Source: Alphaproteobacteria bacterium GWF2_58_20 (lineage in GTDB: Bacteria > Pseudomonadota > Alphaproteobacteria > UBA1247). Taken from it: 64,000 nt of DNA. The position numbers and the translations under genes were made by a program. Positions 26,603 through 34,941 of the stretch are shown in pieces (the stretch's first letter is position 1; the number at the start of each line of letters is the position of its first letter). The notes under the pieces are model-generated. The model worked only from the letters and a program-made list of their open reading frames with translations, searched no databases and had not been told where the DNA came from. The stretch covers positions 275,573 through 339,572 of the forward strand of contig MEMB01000002.1 of assembly GCA_001768735.1 (NCBI GenBank), in the 5' to 3' direction.

Positions 26603-28248
26603 CACGGTTGACGCCAAATGACCTTTCCGCCCTGCGTGACCAGCTGCGCGCGGCCGAAGCCAAAACTTTCGTCTCCGTGGGGATGAGTACCTGTGGCATT
26701 GCTGCGGGGGCTACCCCTGTGTTCAAGACCTTGCAGGAATTGGTTGCCGCAAGGAACCTGCCGGGCGTTGTTGTACGCCAGGTTGGCTGCGCCGGCATGT
26801 GCAGTCGCGAACCGCTGGTGGAAGTGCGGGTTCCGGGCCAGCCATCCGTCATGTATGGCAATGTGAACCCTGAGCTTGCGGAAAAAATCATCGAAAGCCA
26901 CCTTTCGGGCGGCGTTCCGGTTGAGGAATGCCGGATTCCCTCGCTGGAGGAAATGGCAGTATTTCCGGGGGATCCCGAGCCGGATTCCGTTAATCGTCCG
27001 CTGCAAACACGCATTGTCATGCGGAATTGCGGGTTGATCAACCCGGACAGCATGGAAGAATACATTGCCCGTGATGGTTATCAGGCCTTGGCCAAGGTGG
27101 TTTCAGGCATGTCGCAGGACGATGTGGTTTCCGAGCTGGAAAAGAGCGGCCTGCGTGGCCGTGGCGGTGCGGGTTTCCCCACATTCATGAAATGGAAGTT
27201 CACAAAGGCTTCCAAGGGCGATACGCACTATATCATCTGCAATGGTGACGAAGGGGATCCGGGGGCTTATATGGATCGCGGCATCCTTGAGGCTGATCCG
27301 CATTCCGTGCTGGAAGGCCTGATCATTGGCGGCTATGTGATCGGGGCCGAAAAAGGCATCTTCTACATCCGTGCGGAATATCCGCTGGCGGTGGAGCGTA
27401 TTGAAAAAGCCATCAAGCAGGCGCGTGCGGCCGGTTTGCTTGGCAAGAACATTCTCGGGACGGAATTCTCGTTTGATTGCGAGGTCCGTCTTGGCGCTGG
27501 CGCATTCGTGTGCGGCGAGGAAACGGCACTGATCGCTTCCGTGGAAGGTCGGCGCGGTACGCCGCGTTCGCGTCCGCCCTATCCGTCCCAAAAGGGATTG
27601 TGGGACAAGCCTACCATGATCAACAACGTGGAAACGCTGGCCAACGTGGCGCAGATCATTCTGCGTGGCGGGGACTGGTTTGCGAAGGTTGGTGAAGGTA
27701 AATCCAAGGGGACAAAGGTGTTTGCGGTCACCGGCAAGGTGAAGTATGCAGGCCTCATGGAAATCCCGATGGGAACGAAGCTGCGCGACATCGTGATGAA
27801 GGACGGTGGCGGCACCAGTACCGGCAAGCCGCTCAAGGCCATCCAGACGGGCGGCCCGGCGGGCGGCCTCATTCCGGAATCGTTGCTCGATACACCAGTG
27901 ACTTATGAAAACCTCCAGCAGCTTGGTTCCATGATGGGGTCGGGCGGCATGATCGTGATGGATGAAACTGATGATGCCGTGGAACTTGCACGGTTCTACC
28001 TTGGTTTCTGCGTTGACGAGAGCTGCGGCAAGTGTGCGCCGTGCCGTCTTGGCGGGCGCCAGATGTTGACCCTCCTCAACAAGATTGCGGACGGCAAGGG
28101 CACAAAGGCAGATCTTGAAGAAGTGAAAAAGCTGGCGCGGGCGATGCGGACGGCATCGCTGTGCGGGCTTGGACAGGCAGCGCCAAATCCGGTGATGTCG
28201 GCCCTGCGCTATTTTGAGGATGAATTCACAAAACGGTTGGTGGGGTAA
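26599..28248 (+). CDS. hndC: NuoF-like NAD(P)H/FMN flavoprotein subunit of hydrogenase
   Basis: A 549-residue NuoF homologue. Residues 1-110 form an added thioredoxin-like [2Fe-2S] domain (STCGIAAGA and QVGCAGMC). The FMN/NADH core follows with GLRGRGGAGFP near residue 190 and GAGAFVCGEETAL near 300, and the [4Fe-4S] motif ESCGKCAPCRLGG near 475. It stops at the conserved RYFEDEF segment, so the C-terminal double [4Fe-4S] ferredoxin present in many HydB proteins is absent. It exchanges electrons with NAD(H) or NADP(H). Located between the NuoE-like and hydrogenase genes. Confidence 0.9.
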   Translation: MTRLTPNDLSALRDQLRAAEAKTFVSVGMSTCGIAAGATPVFKTLQELVAARNLPGVVVRQVGCAGMCSREPLVEVRVPGQPSVMYGNVNPELAEKIIESHLSGGVPVEECRIPSLEEMAVFPGDPEPDSVNRPLQTRIVMRNCGLINPDSMEEYIARDGYQALAKVVSGMSQDDVVSELEKSGLRGRGGAGFPTFMKWKFTKASKGDTHYIICNGDEGDPGAYMDRGILEADPHSVLEGLIIGGYVIGAEKGIFYIRAEYPLAVERIEKAIKQARAAGLLGKNILGTEFSFDCEVRLGAGAFVCGEETALIASVEGRRGTPRSRPPYPSQKGLWDKPTMINNVETLANVAQIILRGGDWFAKVGEGKSKGTKVFAVTGKVKYAGLMEIPMGTKLRDIVMKDGGGTSTGKPLKAIQTGGPAGGLIPESLLDTPVTYENLQQLGSMMGSGGMIVMDETDDAVELARFYLGFCVDESCGKCAPCRLGGRQMLTLLNKIADGKGTKADLEEVKKLARAMRTASLCGLGQAAPNPVMSALRYFEDEFTKRLVG

Positions 28249-28251
28249 GCC

Positions 28252-30030
28252 ATGACAAGCGAGATGAACATGGAAGAAAAGAAAATGATCAAGGCCACCA
28301 TCAACGGCATTGAAGTGGAAGTGGCGGAAGGCGGCAGCATTCTGGACGCTGCCCGTACGGTGCAGATCAAGATCCCGACGCTTTGCAAACATCCTGATCT
28401 TGATGCCACGGGCGCCTGCGGCATTTGTGTCGTGCGCAACAAGGCCAACGGGCGCATGCTGCGTTCATGTTGCACGCCGCTGGAAAATGGCATGGACCTC
28501 CTTTCGGAGGATGCGGAGATTGTCGAGGTGCGGAAAACCGTGCTTGACCTTCTGCTTTCGCGTCATCCCAACGAATGCCTGACCTGCGCGCGCAACCAGA
28601 ACTGCGAACTGCAGACCTTGTGTGCCGATTTTGGCGTGCGGCGGGAAACGTTGCCCAATATCGTTCCTGACCTGCCAAAGGATGATTCCACGAAATGTAT
28701 CGTGCTGGATCCGCGCAAGTGCATCAATTGCGGACGCTGTGTCGATGTCTGCCAGAACATGCAGGATGTGTGGGCGCTGTCCTTCCTCAATCGCGGGATT
28801 GATACCCGCATGGCGCCGGCGGGCGACATCAGCCTTGCGGAATCGCCTTGCGTGAATTGTGGCCAGTGTTCGGCCCATTGCCCCACGGGCGCGATTGTCG
28901 AATATGAGGAAACCGATGTTGTGTGGGAAAAGCTGCACGATCCGGAAACCTATTGCGTGGCGCAGATCGCGCCGGCGGTGCGGGTTGCAATTGGCGAGGC
29001 GTTCGGCCAGCCAATTGGCACCAACATGGAAGGCAAGATGTATGCGGCCCTGCGCCGCATGGGGTTCAATGCCGTGTTTGATACCAATTTTGGTGCGGAT
29101 TTCACCATCATGGAAGAAAGCGCCGAGTTCGTGAAGCGGTTCACGAAGGGTGAGGGGGAACTTCCGCTCATCACCACCTGCTGCCCGTCATGGGTGGATT
29201 TCATGGAGAAATACCATTCGGACATGATCCCGCATTTCTCTACCTGCAAATCCCCGCATGAAATGCTTGGGGCGCTCGCCAAGACTTATTACGCCGACAA
29301 GATGGGGGTTGACCCGAAAAAGATCTACATGGTCTCCATCATGCCTTGTACGGCAAAGAAATATGAAATCCGGCGCTGCAATGACATGTCATCCTCCGGT
29401 TGCCAGGATGTGGACGTTTCGCTGACCACGCGCGAGATTGCCCGCATGTTCAAGCAGTCAAGCATTGATTTCGTGAACATTCCCGATGGCGAGGCGGACA
29501 GCATTCTTGGCGACTACACCGGTGGCGGCGTCATTTTTGGCGCGACCGGCGGCGTGATGGAAGCGGCGCTGCGCAACGCGGTGTGGATGGTAACCGGAAA
29601 GGTTCCGGAAAAGCCGGAATTTGAAGCCGTTCGTGGTCTTGAAGGCATCAAGGAATGCAAGATCGACCTTGCGGGCAAGGAAGTGCGCATTGCGGTGGCC
29701 CATGGTCTCAAGCATGTGGAAGAGGTGTTGGACAAGGTGCGTGCGGCCAAGACATCTGGCGGTGAATTGCCCTATCACTTCATTGAGGTGATGGCGTGTC
29801 CCGGCGGTTGCGTCGGCGGCGGCGGCCAGCCCTACGGTGTGACCAACGAGCTGCGTTCCAAGCGGGCGGCGGGGCTTTACAAGTGTGACACCGAATGCGC
29901 GCAGCGCACATCGAGTGAGAACGCGCATGTGCAGAAGGTGTATGCCGAATTCCTGGGCGAACCGCTCAGTGAAAAGGCGCATCACCTGCTGCATACGCAT
30001 TACAGCACCAAGCGCGCTTACCAGCGGTAG
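28252..30030 (+). CDS. hydA: [FeFe]-hydrogenase catalytic subunit
   Basis: Group A [FeFe]-hydrogenase, 592 residues, that reduces protons to H2 (or oxidises H2). Order: [2Fe-2S] ferredoxin domain (about 12-90), His-Cys [4Fe-4S] site HPNECLTCARNQNC (about 104), two [4Fe-4S] clusters (CINCGRCVDVC and CVNCGQCSAHC, about 158-212), H-cluster domain with L1 TCCPSW (Cys310/311), L2 MPCTAKKYE (Cys366) and L3 MACPGGCVGGGGQP (Cys516, Cys520), then the fused small-subunit region. All H-cluster cysteines are present. Several in-frame ATGs (28252, 28264, 28270, 28285) leave the start open. With the two upstream subunits this is the trimeric NAD(P)-linked type. Maturases HydEFG are not in the window. Confidence 0.95.
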   Translation: MTSEMNMEEKKMIKATINGIEVEVAEGGSILDAARTVQIKIPTLCKHPDLDATGACGICVVRNKANGRMLRSCCTPLENGMDLLSEDAEIVEVRKTVLDLLLSRHPNECLTCARNQNCELQTLCADFGVRRETLPNIVPDLPKDDSTKCIVLDPRKCINCGRCVDVCQNMQDVWALSFLNRGIDTRMAPAGDISLAESPCVNCGQCSAHCPTGAIVEYEETDVVWEKLHDPETYCVAQIAPAVRVAIGEAFGQPIGTNMEGKMYAALRRMGFNAVFDTNFGADFTIMEESAEFVKRFTKGEGELPLITTCCPSWVDFMEKYHSDMIPHFSTCKSPHEMLGALAKTYYADKMGVDPKKIYMVSIMPCTAKKYEIRRCNDMSSSGCQDVDVSLTTREIARMFKQSSIDFVNIPDGEADSILGDYTGGGVIFGATGGVMEAALRNAVWMVTGKVPEKPEFEAVRGLEGIKECKIDLAGKEVRIAVAHGLKHVEEVLDKVRAAKTSGGELPYHFIEVMACPGGCVGGGGQPYGVTNELRSKRAAGLYKCDTECAQRTSSENAHVQKVYAEFLGEPLSEKAHHLLHTHYSTKRAYQR

Positions 30031-30045
30031 AGCGTTGATCGTGGG

Positions 30046-30087
30046 AAAGGGCGCGGAGGGCCGGGAAACCAGCGCCGCGCCCTTTTT
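30046..30087 (+). terminator. Rho-independent terminator of the hydrogenase operon
   Basis: Stem GGGCGCGG/CCGCGCCC (30049-30056 with 30075-30082), 18-nt loop, five T after the stem, 15 bases after the hydA stop. Confidence 0.8.
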
Positions 30088-30099
30088 CGTGGAGCAGGA

Positions 30100-30783
30100 A
30101 TGACACAGGTTTCGGATACGACAGGAATGGGAATGTCCATGCATGTGCGGGATGCGGGGATGCGCGTCCTGCACAACCTGTCTCTGCAAACCGGGCAAGG
30201 CCCACTTGTTGTGGATGAGATGATCGTTGCGCAGCAAGGGCTGTTTGCCGTATTTGCCAAAGGCGGAGACGGCATGCTTTCAGGTGTGGCCAGCTCTGCC
30301 GAATGGCATCTCACCGGTGCGGATGGACAACGGGCTGTGATAGCCAATCCACTCATGGAAAATGCAGGAAAATTGCAGGCGCTGGCAGCCGGGCTTGGGC
30401 TTTCTCCGGAACACCTGCGGGGGCTTGTTGTGATGACGGGGGACGTGAAGTTGGCGGGTTCCCTGCCGGATACAGTGTTGCTCAAAAGCGCATTGCCCTA
30501 TGTGCGGGCGCAGGTGGGCCATGTGCTGACAGGGCCGGAAATGGCGCAGGTCATGGATGCGTTGCAAAAACGGATACGTGGGCCAAGCGGTGAAATTGAT
30601 GCAATGCAAAACGCGACGACTATGGTCATACGAAACCATGCGCCGGGGCGTTGCCCGAAATGCGGGGCTGGCATGGTGTCGGAAATTTTGCGCGAAGGCG
30701 AACATGCGGGGCGCGAGATTTTCCGCTGCAGCCGCTATCCCGCCTGCCCTTATGCCAGTTTTGGCATAAGTCTTACGGAGTAG
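30100..30783 (+). CDS. NERD-domain protein with topoisomerase-type zinc finger
   Basis: A 227-residue protein. The first two thirds look like a NERD (nuclease-related) domain: AGMRVLHNL, the VVDEMIV strand and later GLVVMTGD, although the usual EID/QxK active-site pattern is only partly recognisable. The C-terminus (about 183-222) is a C4 zinc finger of the topoisomerase I type, CPKCGAGM...CSRYPACPY. A DNA-binding, possibly nucleolytic role is inferred. It converges with the small gene at 30773 and overlaps it by 11 bases. Confidence 0.7.
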   Translation: MTQVSDTTGMGMSMHVRDAGMRVLHNLSLQTGQGPLVVDEMIVAQQGLFAVFAKGGDGMLSGVASSAEWHLTGADGQRAVIANPLMENAGKLQALAAGLGLSPEHLRGLVVMTGDVKLAGSLPDTVLLKSALPYVRAQVGHVLTGPEMAQVMDALQKRIRGPSGEIDAMQNATTMVIRNHAPGRCPKCGAGMVSEILREGEHAGREIFRCSRYPACPYASFGISLTE

Positions 30784-31069
30784 GGCGGGGCGCTTCCTGT
30801 GCGGTGTTCTGGCGCATGAGCATGCCATGCAGGATGACAATCAGCATTTCGGGCGAGCATTGGGCGATATTGACCGTAACCTTTCCGCTTTTGGGCTGGT
30901 AGCGGGAAAATGCGCCGTCTGGCAGGATGGAAAGATGCACATCCATCGGCTTGCGGATGCTGTCCAGCACCTTTTTGCCCTGGGGGATATTCTGCGCTTC
31001 GTCAAGCCTTTTCTCGCACATGGCTTTTTCGGCAGCACTGCCGTGCATGATAATGAATGGGTGTTTCAT
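30773..31069 (-). CDS. small companion protein 1 of the HExxGH cluster
   Basis: A 98-residue protein of unknown function, last gene of the coupled unit that starts at 34393. It has no signal peptide. It shares a layout with the small protein at 34534-34869: MKxPxI followed by GS, a charged helix, a strand of the form KSGKVTVNIAQCSPEML, a helix, and a Pro/Thr tail, so the two are probably paralogues. Its ATG overlaps the upstream stop (ATGA). It could be an accessory or inhibitor of the neighbouring putative metalloproteins; nothing proves that. Confidence 0.72.
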   Translation of the reverse strand: MKHPFIIMHGSAAEKAMCEKRLDEAQNIPQGKKVLDSIRKPMDVHLSILPDGAFSRYQPKSGKVTVNIAQCSPEMLIVILHGMLMRQNTAQEAPRPTP

Positions 31070-32181
31070 GGTGATATCTTTGGGGTTGGGAGTTTGTAGT
31101 CCGCCTTCAGCGCCGGGGCTTCTGGCTTTATGAAAAAATTATAGCCTTCCATGCAGGAGGCGAGGAAAGCGATGGTGTCCCCAAGGCGCTTCGGGTTTTC
31201 CCAAAACAGCTCTTCAAGGTGCCACCAGTCGTTTTTCTGTGCGCCATGGACAAGAGCTTGGGCACTTTTTAGAACGTTCAGGTGTTGGAGGGGCGCGTCT
31301 GAAAGGATGATGTCTTCATGGGTTGCGTCAACAAGCGCCAGAAGGGAATGGTCATCCATCTGATGGATGTTGGGCATGGTCGCCAGCTTGTTGAATGTCT
31401 TTTTAAGGGGGATGCTGTTGCCGTAGATGGTCAAGGAATCCGCATTTTTTTGTGGATTTTGGACAAAATCACGCAATTCGGCAAAGTTTCTGTGCAACAT
31501 GTCAAATGTTGCATCATGCAGATTGGCGCTCACGCGGAAGCTCTCCGTCATGCCGGCAATATCGGCCCGAAGTTCATTGTTTGTGCGATGAACCACCGTT
31601 CTTTCCGTTGTGTGTCCGAGCACTTCGTGTGCCAAGGTCAATCTGGAAATGCCGGCACGGGAAAAGGGAAGGTCGTCCCTGATCCTTTCCTCGGGAATCC
31701 GGAGATAAAAGGCGCACATGGCTTTTGCCGATGGATAGGCCGGTTCCGGGAAAACATACGAAATATGGTTTTGGAAACCTTCCTGCGGGCCCAAATGGTA
31801 GACGCCGGCGTCTGTGATGTATGCCATGATGGAAATGGCCACGAACGGTTTTGCCCGGCTGCCATCATTCCCGAACCTGGCGAGATATTTGCTGGTGATG
31901 GTTGCATCAATGTTTTGAAAAGAATCCAGATGGTCGTGGTAGCGGTCGAGCACCACGATGGCGCGGGTGGGGCAAAGGGTTTCAATCCGTTTCTGGAACT
32001 CTCCGGAAAGCGCGCTGATCTGCCTTTCCTCCTCCGTCATGGGGGTGCCGGTATGGACTTTGGCTAGACGCTCGCAATGTGCCGCCTCAATGACGTTTTT
32101 GGCCTGTGTGTCAATATGGGCCACCAGAACAGGTGTCCTGGCGAGGAACGCCTTCAGTTTTTCAATATTCGCTTCGTTCAT
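31066..32181 (-). CDS. HExxGH putative metalloprotein, paralogue A
   Basis: A 371-residue protein of no family I recognise, one of four paralogues here. Shared layout: N-terminal FLARTPVLVAHID, an EFQKRIETL...RAIVVLDRYHD segment (about 60-84), a central HEVLGH (His185, Glu186, His190), then NELRAD (Glu203-Asp207), a helical second half, and the CMEGYNFFIKPEAPA end followed by LPTPKISP. HExxGH plus ExRAD resembles the zinc site of M49 dipeptidyl-peptidases, but the spacing is much shorter and no other similarity is seen. This copy is the most divergent: GHT replaces GHG. No signal peptide. Coupled by ATGA on both sides. Confidence 0.82.
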   Translation of the reverse strand: MNEANIEKLKAFLARTPVLVAHIDTQAKNVIEAAHCERLAKVHTGTPMTEEERQISALSGEFQKRIETLCPTRAIVVLDRYHDHLDSFQNIDATITSKYLARFGNDGSRAKPFVAISIMAYITDAGVYHLGPQEGFQNHISYVFPEPAYPSAKAMCAFYLRIPEERIRDDLPFSRAGISRLTLAHEVLGHTTERTVVHRTNNELRADIAGMTESFRVSANLHDATFDMLHRNFAELRDFVQNPQKNADSLTIYGNSIPLKKTFNKLATMPNIHQMDDHSLLALVDATHEDIILSDAPLQHLNVLKSAQALVHGAQKNDWWHLEELFWENPKRLGDTIAFLASCMEGYNFFIKPEAPALKADYKLPTPKISP

Positions 32182-33317
32182 GACATCGCTTTCGGAGTGA
32201 GGGTCAGACTGGAGACGGCCTTTGGCGCAGGTGCATCGGGCTTGATGAAGAAGTTGTAGCCTTCCATGCAGCGTTCGAGAAATTTTATGGAATCCGCAAG
32301 GCGGGTGGGGTATTCGCGGGCAAGGCGGTTGAGGGTGTCCCCGCATCCGTCCCGGGCGTCCTTCACAAGGCTGATCGCGTTGCCGATCGTGTTCTCGTAT
32401 TCCTCAAAAGTGTAAGGGTCTATGGCAACACGGGAGAACACGGAATTGACCGTGCTCACAAGTTCGCGATCCTTCGCGCCGCGAAGATACCTGTCCTTTT
32501 GGAGGATTTTGAAAGCTTTGCAAAGTTTTTCCCCGATGGCATAAGTCAGGTTCGATTTAGTGATTTCAGAAAGGGTCGATGCCTTCCTCAGGAGACACAG
32601 GTCCCTTACGAAGATGCATGATTTTGCGGCTTCCTTATTGCCTGTGTCACGGATTATTCCGGCCATGGCGGCGATGTCTGCCCGAAGCTCCTTGTTGACC
32701 CTGCTGTAATGGGAACTCCTCCTCCATGACGCGGGATCTGTTCCATGTCCCGTGCCTTCATGATGGCAGGTCATGAGATCTTCTTCCGCTCGCGAAATGG
32801 GAGGGGGTTCTGCTATGCGCGAAACAGGGACGTGGAACCAGCTGGCCAAGGTTTCGTGAATGCAGGGCGTGAGGTTTTTTTGCACCACAAGAACGCAAGG
32901 GGGATAAAAACCGTCTTCCCTGTCCAGGAATAAAGCGCATGCCTCAAACATGCTGTTTCCTTCTTGAAGTTCAAGGGAGGCTCTTTTGGTAAGCTTGCTG
33001 GCGTTGTCTTTTCCGGCAATTTCCGCATATCTCCTGTTGACGGTCTCCGTCAGGGGATCAAGGGATGAAACGTCATCGCGCGTGAAGTCGAGGACAATAT
33101 AAACGATTCCGTTTGAAAGGGCGTTGAGGCGGCGTTCAAATTCACGCGAAAGCCTGCTGTGCGCAATTTCGGTATTGTTTTTGGGAGCCCCCGCGAGCAG
33201 GGCCATGCGGCGCCCGCTTTCTTTTTCGAAGGGGATTGGGAAGTGTTCAACGCTTTCCAGAAGCACGGGCGTGCGGCTCAGGAATTCTTCCAGCTTTACA
33301 AGATCGGGCTTCTTCAT
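32178..33317 (-). CDS. HExxGH putative metalloprotein, paralogue B
   Basis: A 379-residue paralogue. It starts MKKPDLVKLEEFLSRTPVLL, has EFERRLNALSNGIVYIVLDF (about 59-78), HHEGTGHGTDP (His186, Glu187, His191), ELRADIAAMAGI with Glu210, and ends CMEGYNFFIKPDAPAPK with a TPKAMS tail. All four putative zinc-site residues are intact. Residues 220-360 are helical and more variable. Likely cytoplasmic. ATGA overlaps on both sides show coupling to A and C. Function unknown; a zinc peptidase is the main inference. Confidence 0.84.
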   Translation of the reverse strand: MKKPDLVKLEEFLSRTPVLLESVEHFPIPFEKESGRRMALLAGAPKNNTEIAHSRLSREFERRLNALSNGIVYIVLDFTRDDVSSLDPLTETVNRRYAEIAGKDNASKLTKRASLELQEGNSMFEACALFLDREDGFYPPCVLVVQKNLTPCIHETLASWFHVPVSRIAEPPPISRAEEDLMTCHHEGTGHGTDPASWRRSSHYSRVNKELRADIAAMAGIIRDTGNKEAAKSCIFVRDLCLLRKASTLSEITKSNLTYAIGEKLCKAFKILQKDRYLRGAKDRELVSTVNSVFSRVAIDPYTFEEYENTIGNAISLVKDARDGCGDTLNRLAREYPTRLADSIKFLERCMEGYNFFIKPDAPAPKAVSSLTLTPKAMS

Positions 33318-34393
33318 GGTGCAACCTTTGGGGTTGGCGCTTTGCACTTGTTTTCTGGCCTGAGGAACAGGGCGTGGGCTTCCATGCAATCCTGAAGGAA
33401 TGAGATTGCACGATCCAGCCTTTCCGGATTTTCTTCCGCAAGCCGCATGCAGGTTTCATCTTCTCCATTCAGGGTGTCGCGGACAAGGGTAAGGGAATCC
33501 TCCAGTGTCTGGACACGGCGGGCAAATCCGGGCTCATCGAGCATGAGGGGGCGGGCAATCCGGTCTATGGTTTTGACAAGTTCCGTATCCGGCATGGATG
33601 TCAGGTTCGGGGTGGCTTCAAGGTCTTTTAGGGCAATTTTCAGTTCATTTCCCCCCATGCGGGAAGCGGTGAGTTGCGATGCATCCGCATGCAGGGCGGT
33701 TTGGCGCAGGGAGGAAAGGTTGCGTAGATGGATGATGGCGTGTGCGGTTTTTATGGATGCGCCGTCCCGCAGGATTCCGGCCATGGAGGCAATGTCTGCG
33801 CGCATTTCCTGATTTGTGGTGTTGTTTCCTCCAAATCCATCAAGGAGCCAGTTCGGTTCTGTGCCATGGCCAAAACCTTCATGGTAAAGAGTTATGCGGG
33901 CATAATCTTCAAGGAAAAGGACATTCTGTTTTGCCATGCGGAACATATCGGTCAGCAGGACGGCGCTGAAGAGCAAGTCTTGGCAGGCTTCTGGTGATTG
34001 TGGGGTGATCAGGAACACATTGTCCGCAAGACCATGATCTTCCGTCATCCGTTGGCAACCTGGCTCCCGGAAATATTCAAAATCCTCATATGCCATTTCC
34101 ATGGAAGGGCAAAACTGGTTGTTGTCGTTGCTGCCTGTGAGGCTTGCATGTTTCTCCGTCATGCAATCAACAAGGCCATCCCAGTCGGACAGGTTGTCCG
34201 TCGTGTGGTCAACAACAAGGTAGGTGCGGCCATTGCCAAGAGCATTCAGACGTCTTGAAAATTCCTGTGCCAGTTCATGGTGCAGGGGTTCGTTTCCGGG
34301 AACGCTTGGGGGGCGGATTGTGCGTATCTGGCGGATCAGAACGCCCGTTCTGGCCAGAAACGCTTCAAGATTTTGGATGTGTTTTTCCTGCAT
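33314..34393 (-). CDS. HExxGH putative metalloprotein, paralogue C
   Basis: A 359-residue paralogue, first gene of the unit C-B-A-small protein. Features: FLARTGVLIRQI, EFSRRLNALGNGRTYLVVDH (about 44-63), YHEGFGHGTEP (His171, Glu172, His176), EMRADIASMAGIL with Glu196, ATPNLTSMPDTELVKTI, and CMEAHALFLRPENK with tail APTPKVAP. An ATG at 34414 would add seven residues; neither start has a visible ribosome site. A terminator separates it from the upstream unit, so it has its own promoter somewhere in 34394-34480. Confidence 0.84.
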   Translation of the reverse strand: MQEKHIQNLEAFLARTGVLIRQIRTIRPPSVPGNEPLHHELAQEFSRRLNALGNGRTYLVVDHTTDNLSDWDGLVDCMTEKHASLTGSNDNNQFCPSMEMAYEDFEYFREPGCQRMTEDHGLADNVFLITPQSPEACQDLLFSAVLLTDMFRMAKQNVLFLEDYARITLYHEGFGHGTEPNWLLDGFGGNNTTNQEMRADIASMAGILRDGASIKTAHAIIHLRNLSSLRQTALHADASQLTASRMGGNELKIALKDLEATPNLTSMPDTELVKTIDRIARPLMLDEPGFARRVQTLEDSLTLVRDTLNGEDETCMRLAEENPERLDRAISFLQDCMEAHALFLRPENKCKAPTPKVAP

Positions 34394-34479
34394 GGAAGAA
34401 AAAGTAACATGCATGCGCGGGGAGGAGATGCGCTAAAACTGCAAGCCAGCCATGCAGGTAAGGCATGGCTAAAGGCAGC

Positions 34480-34513
34480 AAAAAAGCCGACCGCTTGCGG
34501 CCGGCTTTTTTAT
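34480..34513. terminator. bidirectional Rho-independent terminator
   Basis: Stem AAAAAAGCCG-A-CCGC / GCGG-C-CGGCTTTTTT around a TT loop, with one mismatch. It ends the minus-strand unit P4/small protein 2 before paralogue C begins. Confidence 0.85.
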
Positions 34514-34533
34514 ATGCGGAATGCGTGTTTGCT

Positions 34534-34869
34534 TTATTTGAGGTGCATCTTGCCGGGCGTGAGGTTCACCTTGGGGGACGTGGCCCCCTCAGGCGCATCT
34601 TCCATCTGGCGGGCCAGCTTGAGGTGGTTGCTGAGCGCATTCATGAGTTCGCTGTTGGAAAGGGATCTGCGCACCGTAATGATGCGGGATTCCTTGTCAA
34701 AGGTTGCTGGAGCATGCTCGGGCATGCTGTTTTCCCCCAGCGTGATGGTGCAGGACTGGCTGATGGCAGAAACAACCTTCGGGTTACCTTCCTGAAGGGT
34801 TTCGATAATGCTTTCAATCCGGGCCTGATCTTCCTCGGATCCTTTAGCAAGGATGTTCGGGTTTTTCAT
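34534..34869 (-). CDS. small companion protein 2 of the HExxGH cluster
   Basis: A 111-residue protein without known family. It starts MKNPNILAKGSEEDQARIES, has a strand-rich centre (ESRIITVRRSLSNSELMNAL) and a basic tail containing SPKVNLTP. It resembles the small protein at 30773-31069 in order and spacing of these elements. TGAGGT precedes the ATG at 34869. It follows paralogue D by 72 bases and a strong terminator follows it. Confidence 0.75.
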   Translation of the reverse strand: MKNPNILAKGSEEDQARIESIIETLQEGNPKVVSAISQSCTITLGENSMPEHAPATFDKESRIITVRRSLSNSELMNALSNHLKLARQMEDAPEGATSPKVNLTPGKMHLK

Positions 34870-34941
34870 GGAATACCTCAAGGGTTGTTTTCTGAAGGAA
34901 AGAATATCGAGTTTTTAGGAAAAAGACAATTGTTCCGGATA

